Assembly (NCBI GenBank): GCA_035548375.1 | Contig: DASZTG010000031.1 | Span: 11,118 to 75,117 of the forward strand | Reading direction: 5' to 3' | Length of the DNA: 64,000 nucleotides | DNA from: JACQAP01 sp035548375 | Lineage (GTDB): Bacteria > Pseudomonadota > Gammaproteobacteria > Burkholderiales > JACQAP01 | Shown: piece by piece, positions 26,170 through 34,766 of the stretch | How positions within the stretch are numbered: position 1 is the first letter of the stretch | How the letters are laid out: each line of letters opens with the position of its first letter | Translations under genes and position numbers: made by a program | The notes under the pieces: model-generated | What the model saw: the letters and a program-made list of their open reading frames with translations, nothing else | Database searches by the model: none | What the model was told of the DNA's origin: nothing

Positions 26170-26808
26170 TCAATCGAGATAATCGGCGGCCACCTTCAGG
26201 TCCGCCACCAGCGCGTCATAAGCGTGCTTGCGGGCATCGCCGGGAACGCGCAGCACGAATGAAGGGTGCACGGTGAATAAAAGCGCGGGACCAGCTTCAA
26301 GCTCGACGATATTTCCGCGGCTGTCACCGACCTTGACCGGGCGGCCGGTCACGGCGCGCGCGGCGGTTGCGCCCAGGCAGACGATCAGGCGCGGATGCAG
26401 GATCGCGATCTCTTCTTCGAGCCAGCGATGGCAGGCTTCGATTTCCTGTTGCGCCGGCGTCTTGTGCAACCTGCGCTTGCCGCGCGGCTCCCACTTGAAA
26501 TGCTTGACCGCGTTGGTGACGTAGAGCTTGTTCCGGTCCAGCCCCGCATCGACGAGCGCGCGATCGAGCAACGCGCCGGCGGGGCCGACGAATGGATGGC
26601 CTTGGAGATCCTCGGCGTCTCCCGGCTGTTCGCCCACGAGCATGGCTTGCGCGCGCGCGGGACCTTCGCCGAAAACCGTTTGCGTGGCGCGCCGCCACAG
26701 GTCACAGGCGCGGCAATCCCTGGCCTGCTCGCGCAACGAATCGAGGTTGGGTTTTCGCGCTTTCGTGCCTGCATTCATGCGCAAGGACAAGGCAAGCGTC
26801 GTGCCCAT
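26170..26808 (-). CDS. UdgX-type uracil-DNA glycosylase (family 4-like)
   Basis: A 212-residue protein. Four cysteines (CRAC near residue 33 among them) suggest the Fe-S cluster of family 4 UDGs. Motif A reads GEQPGDAEDLQGHPFVGPAG. The insertion KRRLHKTP corresponds to the KRRIH loop unique to UdgX, whose His forms a covalent bond with the abasic site after uracil removal; that His is kept. Motif B is HPSFVLR. The start is ATG at 26808; an ATG at 26778 would also give an intact protein. It lies 51 bp upstream of the PatB-like gene on the same strand and close to the mutagenesis cassette. Confidence 0.92.
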   Translation of the reverse strand: MGTTLALSLRMNAGTKARKPNLDSLREQARDCRACDLWRRATQTVFGEGPARAQAMLVGEQPGDAEDLQGHPFVGPAGALLDRALVDAGLDRNKLYVTNAVKHFKWEPRGKRRLHKTPAQQEIEACHRWLEEEIAILHPRLIVCLGATAARAVTGRPVKVGDSRGNIVELEAGPALLFTVHPSFVLRVPGDARKHAYDALVADLKVAADYLD

Positions 26809-26924
26809 GGCGTTTCACATCCGACGTTCCGCATGCGTGGGTATGCAAGTTGCAACGATGCGGATCAAGGCGCTCCAGGGCGAATGTTTCGCGGATTCGG
26901 GGCGCATCGCGGAGAAAAATTTAC

Positions 26925-27890
26925 ATGGCGACGGCAGGAATTGCAGGACGAACGCGCCGCGCGCGTACGCAGGGCAAGGGGCGGTTCAAGCCGCTGCGCA
27001 AATTTTTGCATGCGCACGCGATAGTCTGGGAACGCATCCTGAAAGTGCTGGGCTCGTGGTCGGCGGATCGTTGCGTGTCCGAATCCGCCGCACTCGGCTT
27101 CTTTGCCGCGTTCTCGCTTGCCCCCATGCTCGTGGTCGTCATCGCGTTTGCGGGATTCTTTTTCGGCGCCGATGCCGTGCAGGGACGCCTGTTTGCCGAG
27201 ATCGAGAGTCTCATGGGCAAGGAAGGCGCGGAGGTCATGCAGGCCATGGTGGCCAATGCGTGGAAGACCGGGTCGTCGGGATGGGTCGGCTACCTCTCCG
27301 TGGCCGGCGTCATCGTCGGTGCGTCGGCGACGTTCTCCGAGCTGACGAGCGCGCTCAACTGGATCTGGCGTGCCCCGGAGAAGCAGGGGGCCGTGGCTAC
27401 ACTCATCAAGGTGAGGTTGCTGTCTTTCGGCCTGGTACTTGGAACCGGATTCCTGTTGATCGTTTTGCTGATCATGGATGCCGCGCTGAGCTTCGCGGGT
27501 GGCGCGCTGGTCGCGCGCCACGACAATCTGACGGGTCCGTTGGTCGAGGCTTTGCAGCACGCATTCACGTTCGTCGTGCTGTTCGGCGCATTCAGCGTGC
27601 TGCTGAAAATCGTGCCGAACGTGCACGTGCGCTGGCGCGATGCCGTGCTCGGTGCCTTCGTCGCGACGGGGCTGTTCAGCATCGGCAAGCATTTCCTGGC
27701 GTTGTACCTGGCGCATGCCGGTACGGCGAGCGCCTTCGGCGCGGCGGGTTCGCTGGCGATCGTGATGATGTGGCTGTTCTTCTCCGCGGCGGTGTTCCTG
27801 CTCGGCGCGGAGGTGGCGGCGCATGCGCTGCCGCGATCCGTCGATCCCGAGCTCAAGGTGCTCAGTGAAAGTCGCGCGAGGAAACGTTGA
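26925..27890 (+). CDS. YihY/BrkB family inner-membrane protein
   Basis: A 321-residue protein with about six membrane segments, beginning with SESAALGFFAAFSLAPMLVV and including the family's ELTSALNWIW and FGAAGSLAIVMMWLFFSAAVFL segments. A basic N-terminus and C-terminus probably lie in the cytoplasm. The ATG at 26925 has GGAGA ~10 bases upstream. The molecular role of this family is not settled despite the old ribonuclease BN name. Its 3' end overlaps the convergent dnaE2 by 29 bp. Confidence 0.9.
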   Translation: MATAGIAGRTRRARTQGKGRFKPLRKFLHAHAIVWERILKVLGSWSADRCVSESAALGFFAAFSLAPMLVVVIAFAGFFFGADAVQGRLFAEIESLMGKEGAEVMQAMVANAWKTGSSGWVGYLSVAGVIVGASATFSELTSALNWIWRAPEKQGAVATLIKVRLLSFGLVLGTGFLLIVLLIMDAALSFAGGALVARHDNLTGPLVEALQHAFTFVVLFGAFSVLLKIVPNVHVRWRDAVLGAFVATGLFSIGKHFLALYLAHAGTASAFGAAGSLAIVMMWLFFSAAVFLLGAEVAAHALPRSVDPELKVLSESRARKR

Positions 27891-30800
27891 GATTGCCGAT
27901 CATGCGCGAGCGGTCGATGAGGTTTTCGGCGATCACATGAATCACCTCGCCCGAACGTTCCAGCCTGCCCTCGACATGCAGCAGGCGGGAATTCAGCAAG
28001 GGGCGCCGCTGCTCGCGTGAGAGCTTCTCCCACACCACGACGTTGATCTGGCCGGTTTCATCCTCGAGGGTCACGAAGATGACGCCTTTTGCCGTGCCGG
28101 GGTGCTGGCGGCAGGTGACCAGGCCGACGACATGCACCGCAATGCCGGTCTGCATGGCCTGCAGTTGCGCGGCCGTGGTGAACAGGGATTTTTCCAGCCG
28201 CGGCCTCAGCAACGCCAGCGGATGGCGGCGCAACGTCAGCCCGGTCGTTGCGTAATCGGCGACGATGTCCTGCGCCTCCGTCGGCGCGGGCAGGGTCACG
28301 GCCGCTTCGACGACGGGCGCACCGGCAAGGACGGGGAGCGGCTTGTCGATGCCGGCGACCTGCCAGGCCGCCTGGCGCCGGTGCCCGGCCATCGATTCCA
28401 GCGCGCCGGCTGCGGCGAGGGCATTCATGTCCTTGCGCGAGAGGTTCGCGCGCAAGGCGAGCGTCCCGACGTCGAGCGGGGCATCCTCGATCCTCCTGGC
28501 CTCGATCAGGCGTAGCGCGCCTTCCTTGGAAAGTCCCTTGATCATGCGCAGTCCCAGGCGCAGGGCGGGCTGTCCTCCCGCTTCTCGTTCCGCATGGTCG
28601 AAGATCGGCATCCCGCCAGGCGCGGCGTCCCTCGTCTCCTCGAGCGAGCAGTCCAAGCCGCTCGTGAGCACATCCACCGGCCTGACGTCGACGCCGTGGC
28701 GCTGCGCGTCCTGCACGAGCTGCGCCGGCGCATAGAAACCCATCGGCTGGCTGTTCAGCAGCGCGCAAGTGAACGCGGCGGGCTCGTAGCGCTTGAGCCA
28801 CGCCGAGACATACACCAGCAGCGCGAAGCTGGCGGAGTGCGATTCGGGAAAGCCGTACTCGCCGAAGCCCTTGATCTGCTCGAAGATCTGCAGCGCGAAT
28901 TTTTCCGGGTAGCCCTTTTCCAGCATGCCACCGACCAGGCGCTCCTTGAACGGCTCCAGGCCGCCCTTGCGCTTCCATGCCGCCATGGCGCGACGCAACT
29001 GGTCCGCCTCCCCGGCGGTGAAACCGGCGGCCACCATGGCGATCTCCATGACCTGCTCCTGGAAGATCGGCACGCCCAGCGTGCGCTCCAGGACTTCCTT
29101 CAGCTTCTGCGAGGGATATTTGATTTCATCCGGATGCTTCTCCCTGTTCTTCAGGTAGGGATGCACCATGCCGCCCTGGATCGGGCCCGGGCGCACGATC
29201 GCGACTTCGACCACGAGGTCGTAGTACTTCCTGGGCTTGAGCCGCGGCAGCATCGACATCTGCGCGCGCGACTCGACCTGGAACACGCCGATGCTGTCGC
29301 CTTTGCAGAGCATGTCGTACACCGGCACGCCGTCTTGCGTGGCTTCCTTCGCGAGGATGGAAGCCATCGAATGATTGCTGCCGTGGCGCCTGTTCACGAG
29401 GCCGAGCGCGATGCGGATCGCGGTGAGCATGCCCAGTGCGAGCACATCGACTTTCAGCAGGCCGAGCGCGTCGAGGTCGTCCTTGTCCCACTGGATGTTG
29501 GTGCGCAGCGCCCCGGCGGGATCGGTGTTGCGCGCGGCCCCCCGCGAATCCGGCAGCACGCCCTCGTCGGTGTAGCGCGACGGATCGCCGGGCATGGCCG
29601 CGTTCTCGGTCGGCACGAGCTGCGACAGCGGGCCGCCCGAGATGACGAAGCCGCCGACGTGCTGCGAAAGATGGCGGGGGAAGCCGGACAACTCGCCGGT
29701 GAGGACGATCAGCTTGCGGATCACGGCAGCCTGCGGATCGAACCCGGCTTCGCGCAGGCGCTTCGCTCGCTCGCGCGGGTCGTCCCACCAGACGAAGCTG
29801 CTGGCGATGCGATCGAGCTGCACGGCATCCAGGCCCAGCGCCTTGCCGACGTCGCGGAACGCGCTGCGCGTTCGATAGCTGATGACCGTCGCCGCCAGCG
29901 CGGTGCGGTGGCGCCCGTACTTGCGGTAGATGTACTGGATGACCTCCTCGCGGCGGCCGTGCTCGAAGTCCACGTCGATGTCCGGCGGCTCGTTGCGCTC
30001 CTTCGACAAAAAGCGGCCGAACAGCAGGCGCGTGTGCTCCGGGTTGACCTCGGTGATGCCCAGCGCGTAGCAGACCGCGGAATTGGCGGCGGAGCCGCGA
30101 CCCTGGCACAGGATGCCGTGCGCGCGTGCATGGCGGACGATGTCGTGCACCGTGAGGAAGAAGGCTTCGTAGCGCAGTTCCGCGATCAGCGCGAGCTCTT
30201 CCTCGATGTTCTTGCGCACGGCCGGCGACGTCCCGCCGGGGTAGCGTTCGCGCAGGCCCGCTTCGCTCAACGCGCGCAGGTGCTGCGCGGGCGTCATGCC
30301 GTCGGGAACGATTTCCGCCGGGTATTCGTACTTCAGCTCGTCGAGCGAGAAGTCGCACAGCGCGGCGATGCGCACGGTTTCGTCGAGCAGTTCCGGCGGA
30401 TAGATTTTTCCCAGCCTTGCGAGCGGGCGCAGGTGGCGCTCGCCGCTCGCCTGCAGCGCGAGCCCGGCCCTGGCGACGGGCACGCCGAGCCGGATGGCGG
30501 TGAGCGTGTCCTGCAATGCGCGCCGGCCGCGCGCATGCATGTGCACGTCGCCGCCGGCCACGCAGGGCAATCCCGTTTGTCGTCCGAGTTGCTGGAGCGC
30601 GGCAAGGCGCTCGCGGTCGCCGCCGCGCGCCAGCAGCTCGATCGCTATCCAGCAGCGGGCGGGGAATCTTTGCGCAAGCCACAGCGCATCTTCGACCCGC
30701 GGTTGCGCCGGCGGCAGCCAGAGCGCGAGGCAATGCGGGATGCCGGCTTCGAGATCGCCGCGCGCAAGGCGGTATTCGCCTTTCGGCGCGTTGCGCCGGC

Positions 30801-31101
30801 CGCGCGTGATCAGCCCGGACAGGTTGCCGTATCCCTGCCGGTTCGTGGCCAGCAGCACGAAGCGCAGGCCGTCATCGAGCCGGAACTCGGCGCCGATGAT
30901 CAGCCTGAATTTATTTTTCTTCCCTTCGTCATGTTCCTTGACCGCCGTGTGCGCGCGCACGACGCCGGCAAGCGAGCATTCATCGGTGATCGCCAGCGCC
31001 TTGTAGCCGCGCCTGATCGCGGTGTCCACCAGTTCCTGCGCGTGCGAAGCGCCGCGCAGGAAGCTGAAGTTGGTCAGGCAATGGAGCTCGGCATAGTCCA
31101 C
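27862..31101 (-). CDS. dnaE2: Error-prone DNA polymerase DnaE2 (ImuC)
   Basis: A 1079-residue C-family polymerase. The N-terminal PHP domain starts YAELHCLTNFSFLRGASHAQ. The catalytic Asp pair is in PPDIDVDFEHGRREE and the third Asp in LLKVDVLALGML. The C-terminal helix-hairpin-helix and OB-fold are present (VTCRQHPGTAKGVIFVTLED), and the ending GNLNVSSRDFH is typical of DnaE2. The start is a GTG at 31101. It is the catalytic translesion polymerase of the ImuA-ImuB-DnaE2 mutasome, 15 bp after imuB. Confidence 0.96.
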   Translation of the reverse strand: MDYAELHCLTNFSFLRGASHAQELVDTAIRRGYKALAITDECSLAGVVRAHTAVKEHDEGKKNKFRLIIGAEFRLDDGLRFVLLATNRQGYGNLSGLITRGRRNAPKGEYRLARGDLEAGIPHCLALWLPPAQPRVEDALWLAQRFPARCWIAIELLARGGDRERLAALQQLGRQTGLPCVAGGDVHMHARGRRALQDTLTAIRLGVPVARAGLALQASGERHLRPLARLGKIYPPELLDETVRIAALCDFSLDELKYEYPAEIVPDGMTPAQHLRALSEAGLRERYPGGTSPAVRKNIEEELALIAELRYEAFFLTVHDIVRHARAHGILCQGRGSAANSAVCYALGITEVNPEHTRLLFGRFLSKERNEPPDIDVDFEHGRREEVIQYIYRKYGRHRTALAATVISYRTRSAFRDVGKALGLDAVQLDRIASSFVWWDDPRERAKRLREAGFDPQAAVIRKLIVLTGELSGFPRHLSQHVGGFVISGGPLSQLVPTENAAMPGDPSRYTDEGVLPDSRGAARNTDPAGALRTNIQWDKDDLDALGLLKVDVLALGMLTAIRIALGLVNRRHGSNHSMASILAKEATQDGVPVYDMLCKGDSIGVFQVESRAQMSMLPRLKPRKYYDLVVEVAIVRPGPIQGGMVHPYLKNREKHPDEIKYPSQKLKEVLERTLGVPIFQEQVMEIAMVAAGFTAGEADQLRRAMAAWKRKGGLEPFKERLVGGMLEKGYPEKFALQIFEQIKGFGEYGFPESHSASFALLVYVSAWLKRYEPAAFTCALLNSQPMGFYAPAQLVQDAQRHGVDVRPVDVLTSGLDCSLEETRDAAPGGMPIFDHAEREAGGQPALRLGLRMIKGLSKEGALRLIEARRIEDAPLDVGTLALRANLSRKDMNALAAAGALESMAGHRRQAAWQVAGIDKPLPVLAGAPVVEAAVTLPAPTEAQDIVADYATTGLTLRRHPLALLRPRLEKSLFTTAAQLQAMQTGIAVHVVGLVTCRQHPGTAKGVIFVTLEDETGQINVVVWEKLSREQRRPLLNSRLLHVEGRLERSGEVIHVIAENLIDRSRMIGNLNVSSRDFH

Positions 31102-31116
31102 GGCGGCGGCCCGTCA

Positions 31117-32550
31117 TCATGCAAAGATGCCGTGGACGAACCACTGCCTCCCGTCGGGGCGTTCCCGGAAGAGCCAGAGCTTCGATCCCGCGCCGTCGCG
31201 CGCGACGAAGTAATCGCGCTTCACGTCCAGGTCGTCCCACCAGCCGGTTTCGACGCGCTCCGGGCCGTCCATCAGCGTGATGGGGGCATGCATTTGCAGC
31301 GAATCTTCATCCGCGCGCAGCGGCGACGGGCGCGCAAGCAGCCACAACGGGCGCTGCAGGTCGCAGTGGCCGTCGCCCGCATGTCCGGGCAATGTCTTGC
31401 GAAAGGCGCGCTCCGGCCGGTGGTCGGGAAACATTTCCAGGCCGTGCACGGCATCCACGCCCAGGCGCGCGCGCAAATGTTCGACGATGCGCCAGCGTTC
31501 TTCGCGCGATGGCCTGCCGTCCATGAACAACGCCTGGTTGTGCGAACCCAGCGGCCGGGTTTCTCCCGCGACCAGGCAAAGGTTCTCCACGGCTTCCGGC
31601 AATTCGATCGTAGCGAGCTTCTCGCGCAGCAGCGTCACCAGATGCGATGCATCCCGGCTCGGCGCCGACAATCCGATCTCGACCGGCGTGGCGGCGTGGT
31701 GCGTGTGCTCGAGGTCGAGCTTCAGGCGCATGACGCCGAGTTGCCTTTGCGACAAGTGGCCTGCCAGCTCGAGGATCAGGCGCTTGGCCGCGAACAGCAG
31801 CGGCTCGGTTTCCTGGACCGGTGCGGGCAGTTCCAGCGAAGCCGAGTAGCGGGAGGGTGGAATGAAAGGCGGGCGCGGATCCGGCAGCAGCCCGAGGGCG
31901 CGATCGACTTCGTCCAGGATGCCTTGCCCGAAGCGGCGGGCCAAGCCGTCGCGCGGCAATGCAAGCCAGTCGCCGATGGTATGGATGCCCATGTTCGCGA
32001 GCATGGCGATGCTTTGCGCGGGCTGGTCGAGGCGCGTCAGCCGCAGCCGCGCCAAGGTCCGCCGCAATTCATGGCGATCGCCCACCGAGGTGTCGATGCC
32101 GTCGCGGCCGAGCAGCAACGCGGCGGTCGGAGTCGGCGCGATCACGACGGTGGCGCCATAGCCCAGTTCCGCGAGGCCGTTGCGAATGCGCCCGCTCAAG
32201 CGGCGCAAGCCGCCGAATAATTTCAGGCAGCCGCTGATCTCGATCAAAACTTCGTTCGCGGAAGCGAGGCTGACGGTGGGCGTGAACTGCGTCGCCCAGG
32301 CGGCGATGCCCGCGAGCGCCCTGGCTTCTTTTGCGGGATTGCGTGTGCGGACATCCAGGCGATCCGCCAGCGCATGGGCCGCGGATACCGGCATGCCGCG
32401 CTTGATACCCGCCTGCGCCGCCGCCGCGTTGCATGACGACACGACAGGACGGCTGCCTGCTTCCTGCACGACCACGGGTCCGCACGATGCCGCGCCGCGC
32501 TGGTGCAACTGCAGCGACAAATCCGGAAAACGCAGCGCGGCCCAAAGCAT
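31117..32550 (-). CDS. imuB: Y-family polymerase-like protein ImuB
   Basis: A 477-residue protein starting MLWAALRFPDLSLQL. It resembles Y-family polymerases but the catalytic acidic residues are not evident, as expected for ImuB, which acts as a hub between DnaE2, ImuA and the beta clamp. A possible clamp-binding segment is LQRPLWLLARP in the C-terminal third. The ATG at 32550 has AAGAG upstream; a TTG just before is less likely. It is separated from imuA by 166 bp holding an inverted-repeat element. Confidence 0.93.
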   Translation of the reverse strand: MLWAALRFPDLSLQLHQRGAASCGPVVVQEAGSRPVVSSCNAAAAQAGIKRGMPVSAAHALADRLDVRTRNPAKEARALAGIAAWATQFTPTVSLASANEVLIEISGCLKLFGGLRRLSGRIRNGLAELGYGATVVIAPTPTAALLLGRDGIDTSVGDRHELRRTLARLRLTRLDQPAQSIAMLANMGIHTIGDWLALPRDGLARRFGQGILDEVDRALGLLPDPRPPFIPPSRYSASLELPAPVQETEPLLFAAKRLILELAGHLSQRQLGVMRLKLDLEHTHHAATPVEIGLSAPSRDASHLVTLLREKLATIELPEAVENLCLVAGETRPLGSHNQALFMDGRPSREERWRIVEHLRARLGVDAVHGLEMFPDHRPERAFRKTLPGHAGDGHCDLQRPLWLLARPSPLRADEDSLQMHAPITLMDGPERVETGWWDDLDVKRDYFVARDGAGSKLWLFRERPDGRQWFVHGIFA

Positions 32551-32559
32551 CAATTGCTC

Positions 32560-32577
32560 TTTTGGTTAAAGCCAAAA
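32560..32577. other. Short hairpin just upstream of imuB
   Basis: TTTTGG-TTAAAG-CCAAAA forms a 6-bp stem with a 6-base loop, directly before the imuB ribosome-binding site on the minus strand. It could influence imuB translation. Without a following T tract it is not a convincing terminator. Confidence 0.35.
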
Positions 32578-32588
32578 ATGCACAGGCG

Positions 32589-32702
32589 TTGACGCAAAGT
32601 ACGCAAAGGAAGGGCCAGAAAGGACGCAAAGGAAACCTGACCTCGCAAAAATTTCCGTTTCACTTCTGGTTTTCCTTTGCGTTCTTTGCGCCTTCGCGTC
32701 GA
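32589..32702. repeat. Intra-operon inverted-repeat element, ACGCAAAG type
   Basis: The left arm has reiterated ACGCAAAG units. CGCAAAGTACGCAAAGGAA (32593-32611) pairs with its complement at 32672-32690 with 18 of 19 matches, and the flanks (CCAGAA / TTCTGG, GACGC / GCGTC) extend the arms. The loop is ~60 bases. It sits between imuA and imuB in the direction of transcription. Confidence 0.85.
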
Positions 32703-32716
32703 GGTGTGTTTTGGTT

Positions 32717-33400
32717 CTAGGCAATGGCTTGGGCGAATTCAGGCTGGGCATGGATGCGCGGCGGCGTGGCGACGACAGCGCCGGGGTTTTCCGCATCCAG
32801 CCAGAGCGTGGGCGTGAGTCCGCTGCCGCGGCGCTTGAGGATTTTCACGGACAGCCTGTCCTGGCGCACGCCGAGCCGCAGGCGCAGCGGCGCCGGAGAC
32901 GAGAACGCGGCGCGCACGGATTCGCCGAACACCACGCCGAAGCTGCCGCCTTCTTCCGCGGCCAGCTGCAGGCGGCGCAGGCCATGCTCGTTGACGGTTT
33001 TCGGCCAGAGCAGCACGGCGGGGCAATTGCCGGCGCGCAGGCTCTGCTCCGCGGCCCACATCGTGTCCTTGTCGGAAGCGGTGCGGGCGACGATCACTTT
33101 CGAAAGCCGGATGCCGCGCGCCGCCAGTGCCGGCGCATAGGGAATCCACGGCGGCGCGACCAGCATCAGCCAGCCGTCCTGCGCGGAGAGCCGCGCCAGC
33201 GCCGGCATCAGCAACGACAGCTCGCCGATGCCGCTGCGCTCGGTGAGCAACTCGCTGACCATGCCGCGCGGCCAGCCGCCGCCCGGCAGTTCGCGATCGA
33301 GCTCGGCGAACCCCGTCGGGATGCCGGGAAGTGCGACGCGCGCCGGCTCGTCGCCGCGCCAGATGGCGGGATTGTGCAGGACGGAGGCGAGGGAAGACAT
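32717..33400 (-). CDS. imuA: Translesion-synthesis accessory protein ImuA
   Basis: A 227-residue RecA-like protein: IPTGFAELDRELPGGGWPRG, then a degenerate Walker region (ERSGIGELSLL) without GKT, and MLVAPPWIPYAPALA. This is the ImuA/SulA-like form found upstream of imuB and dnaE2. It is proposed to interact with ImuB and RecA in the mutasome. The ATG at 33400 has only a weak Shine-Dalgarno because the left arm of a repeat element begins 8 bases upstream. Confidence 0.93.
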   Translation of the reverse strand: MSSLASVLHNPAIWRGDEPARVALPGIPTGFAELDRELPGGGWPRGMVSELLTERSGIGELSLLMPALARLSAQDGWLMLVAPPWIPYAPALAARGIRLSKVIVARTASDKDTMWAAEQSLRAGNCPAVLLWPKTVNEHGLRRLQLAAEEGGSFGVVFGESVRAAFSSPAPLRLRLGVRQDRLSVKILKRRGSGLTPTLWLDAENPGAVVATPPRIHAQPEFAQAIA

Positions 33401-33407
33401 GGAAAAT

Positions 33408-33561
33408 CCGTGACTGTCGTGACGACGTGACTATCGTGACTGCCGGAAAGATCGTAACTACGTGATGGAAAACACGTGATTGTCATGACTGTCGCATTCA
33501 GAACAAAGCTTCAAGCTTTTCACGATAGTCACGGCAGTCACGATAGTCACGACAGTCACGG
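33408..33561. repeat. Intra-operon inverted-repeat element, CGTGACT type
   Basis: GTGACTATCGTGACTGCCG at 33427-33445 has a perfect 19-base complement at 33532-33550, and CCGTGACTGTCGTGAC at 33408-33423 has a perfect 16-base complement at 33546-33561. Within each arm the unit CGTGACT(R/G)YCG is reiterated. The left arm carries an 8-base extra unit copy. It fills the gap between the SANT-like gene (stop at 33566) and imuA (start at 33400). Confidence 0.9.
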
Positions 33562-33565
33562 TTCT

Positions 33566-33991
33566 TCAGGCCGCCGCCGCGCTTCCGGCCTTGTTGCGGA
33601 CCGGGAACCTCGTCGGCGGCGCGGGGATCTTGCCCAGGCGCGCGAGCCTGGCTTCGATTGCCCACTTGCTTCTCTTGTGCAGGCCGGCGAGTTCGTCGAT
33701 GGATTTTCCCGCGTCATGCGACTGGCCCAGCCGGGCATCCTCTTCTTCCGACCAGGGCCGTCCCGAATTTTCGGGGGCGGATTTCGCGGTTGCGGGCGCG
33801 GCGGGTTGCCGTGCCAGCGCGGAGGGGGCTGGCGCCGGTGCGCCGTCCTCCAGCAGGCGGATCGCCGAGAACAGCGCGCGCACGGTATCCGGGTGCTGGT
33901 AGGCGCTGCCGGCGGAAAATGCCTCGCCGGTCGCGGGATCGATTCCATCCGCCAGGGTCTTGAGAATCTGCAAGGTCTTCTGTGTTTCCAT
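33566..33991 (-). CDS. Small SANT/Myb-like helical protein in the lexA-imu cassette
   Basis: A 141-residue protein with no assigned role. The N-terminal half has ILKTLADGIDPATGEAFSAG and a short helix (DTVRALFSAI), then a Pro/Ala linker. The C-terminal half has RPWSEEEDARLGQSHDAGKS and KRSKWAIEARLARLGKI, a SANT/Myb-like three-helix pattern found in bacterial DNA- or nucleotide-associated proteins. The ATG at 33991 has a perfect AAGGAGG. It lies between lexA and imuA on the same strand, so it may belong to the SOS regulon; function is unknown. Confidence 0.8.
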   Translation of the reverse strand: METQKTLQILKTLADGIDPATGEAFSAGSAYQHPDTVRALFSAIRLLEDGAPAPAPSALARQPAAPATAKSAPENSGRPWSEEEDARLGQSHDAGKSIDELAGLHKRSKWAIEARLARLGKIPAPPTRFPVRNKAGSAAAA

Positions 33992-34041
33992 GAGTGCCTC
34001 CTTAAGTGGGTTGGATTGCGATGTCCAACTGCGTGGTAAAG

Positions 34042-34083
34042 CGTGGCCGGCGTGATTCGATGATCGCAGTCACGACAGCCACG
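34042..34083. repeat. Second copy of the CGTGACT-type element, degenerate
   Basis: CGTGGC-nnn-CGTGA (34042-34055) pairs with TCACG-nnn-GCCACG (34070-34083): 11 bp with a 3x3 internal loop and a 14-base loop. It shares the CAGTCACGACAG core with the element at 33408-33561. It lies in the 141-bp gap between lexA and the SANT-like gene. Confidence 0.65.
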
Positions 34084-34132
34084 ACGGGTGGGGCTGCTTT
34101 TCGCCGCCGAGTGTTCCTGGCGACTTCGCTCC

Positions 34133-34735
34133 TTACCCGATCCTGCCGTTCCTGATGACGCCGACGGCCAATCCCTCGATGGCGAAGGCGTCGTTCTTCA
34201 GGTCTACATATATGGGTTCGAAGTCGGGGTTCTCCGGCAGCAGCTGGACCTGGCTGCCCTGGCGCTTGAAGCGCTTGACCGTGACTTCGTCGTGCAGCCG
34301 CGCCACCACGATCTGGCCGGAGCGGGCTTCGCGCGTGCTGTGCACCGCCAGCAGGTCGCCTTCGAGGAGGCCGACATCGCGCATGCTCAAGCCGCGCACC
34401 TTGAGCAGGTAATCCGCGCGCGGGTTGAACAGTTGCGGATCGAGTTGATAGCGCCCTTGCACGTGCGCTTCGGCGAGGATGGGGCTGCCCGCGGCAACCC
34501 GGCCGATCAGCGGCAGGCCTTGCTGTTCCAGCAAACGAATGCCGCGCGAAGCACCGGCCAGCAGCTCGATGAAGCCTTTCCTGGCCAGCGCCTTCAAGTG
34601 ATCCTCCGCGGCATTGGCGGAACGAAAACCGAGGATGCGCGCGATCTCGGCGCGCGTCGGCGGGAAGCCGGTGCTTTGCGCGAAATCGTTGATCAGGCGC
34701 AGGACTTCGGCCTGGCGTGGGGTCAATTCATCCAT
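34133..34735 (-). CDS. lexA: SOS repressor LexA
   Basis: A 200-residue LexA. The N-terminal winged HTH (LTPRQAEVLRLINDFAQ, RAEIARILGFRSANAAEDHL) is followed by the autocleavage site: here AGSPILAE carries an Ala-Gly pair, and MRDVGLLEGDLLAV contains the catalytic Ser region (RGLSMRD), with the Lys in VARLHDEVTVKRF. The ATG at 34735 is preceded by GGAGC. An SOS box lies ~30 bases upstream, implying autoregulation. It heads the minus-strand lexA-SANT-imuA-imuB-dnaE2 series. Confidence 0.95.
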   Translation of the reverse strand: MDELTPRQAEVLRLINDFAQSTGFPPTRAEIARILGFRSANAAEDHLKALARKGFIELLAGASRGIRLLEQQGLPLIGRVAAGSPILAEAHVQGRYQLDPQLFNPRADYLLKVRGLSMRDVGLLEGDLLAVHSTREARSGQIVVARLHDEVTVKRFKRQGSQVQLLPENPDFEPIYVDLKNDAFAIEGLAVGVIRNGRIG

Positions 34736-34766
34736 GCGTGCAGCTCCGGTCGAAAAAGGACGATGA

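Noticed and set aside
27862..27890. Frameshift or fusion between the YihY gene and dnaE2
   Set aside because: The genes are convergent and both have normal C-terminal ends; the 29-bp overlap is just tail-to-tail packing.
28594..32220. 1208-codon plus-strand open frame across dnaE2 and imuB
   Set aside because: Antisense shadow of two well-defined genes; Arg/Ala/Gln/His-rich with no domains, and it runs through both genes and their gap only because of high GC codon structure.
32560..32577. Terminator between imuA and imuB
   Set aside because: Only a 6-bp A/T-rich stem and no T run on the minus strand; imuB and dnaE2 are expected to be co-transcribed with imuA.
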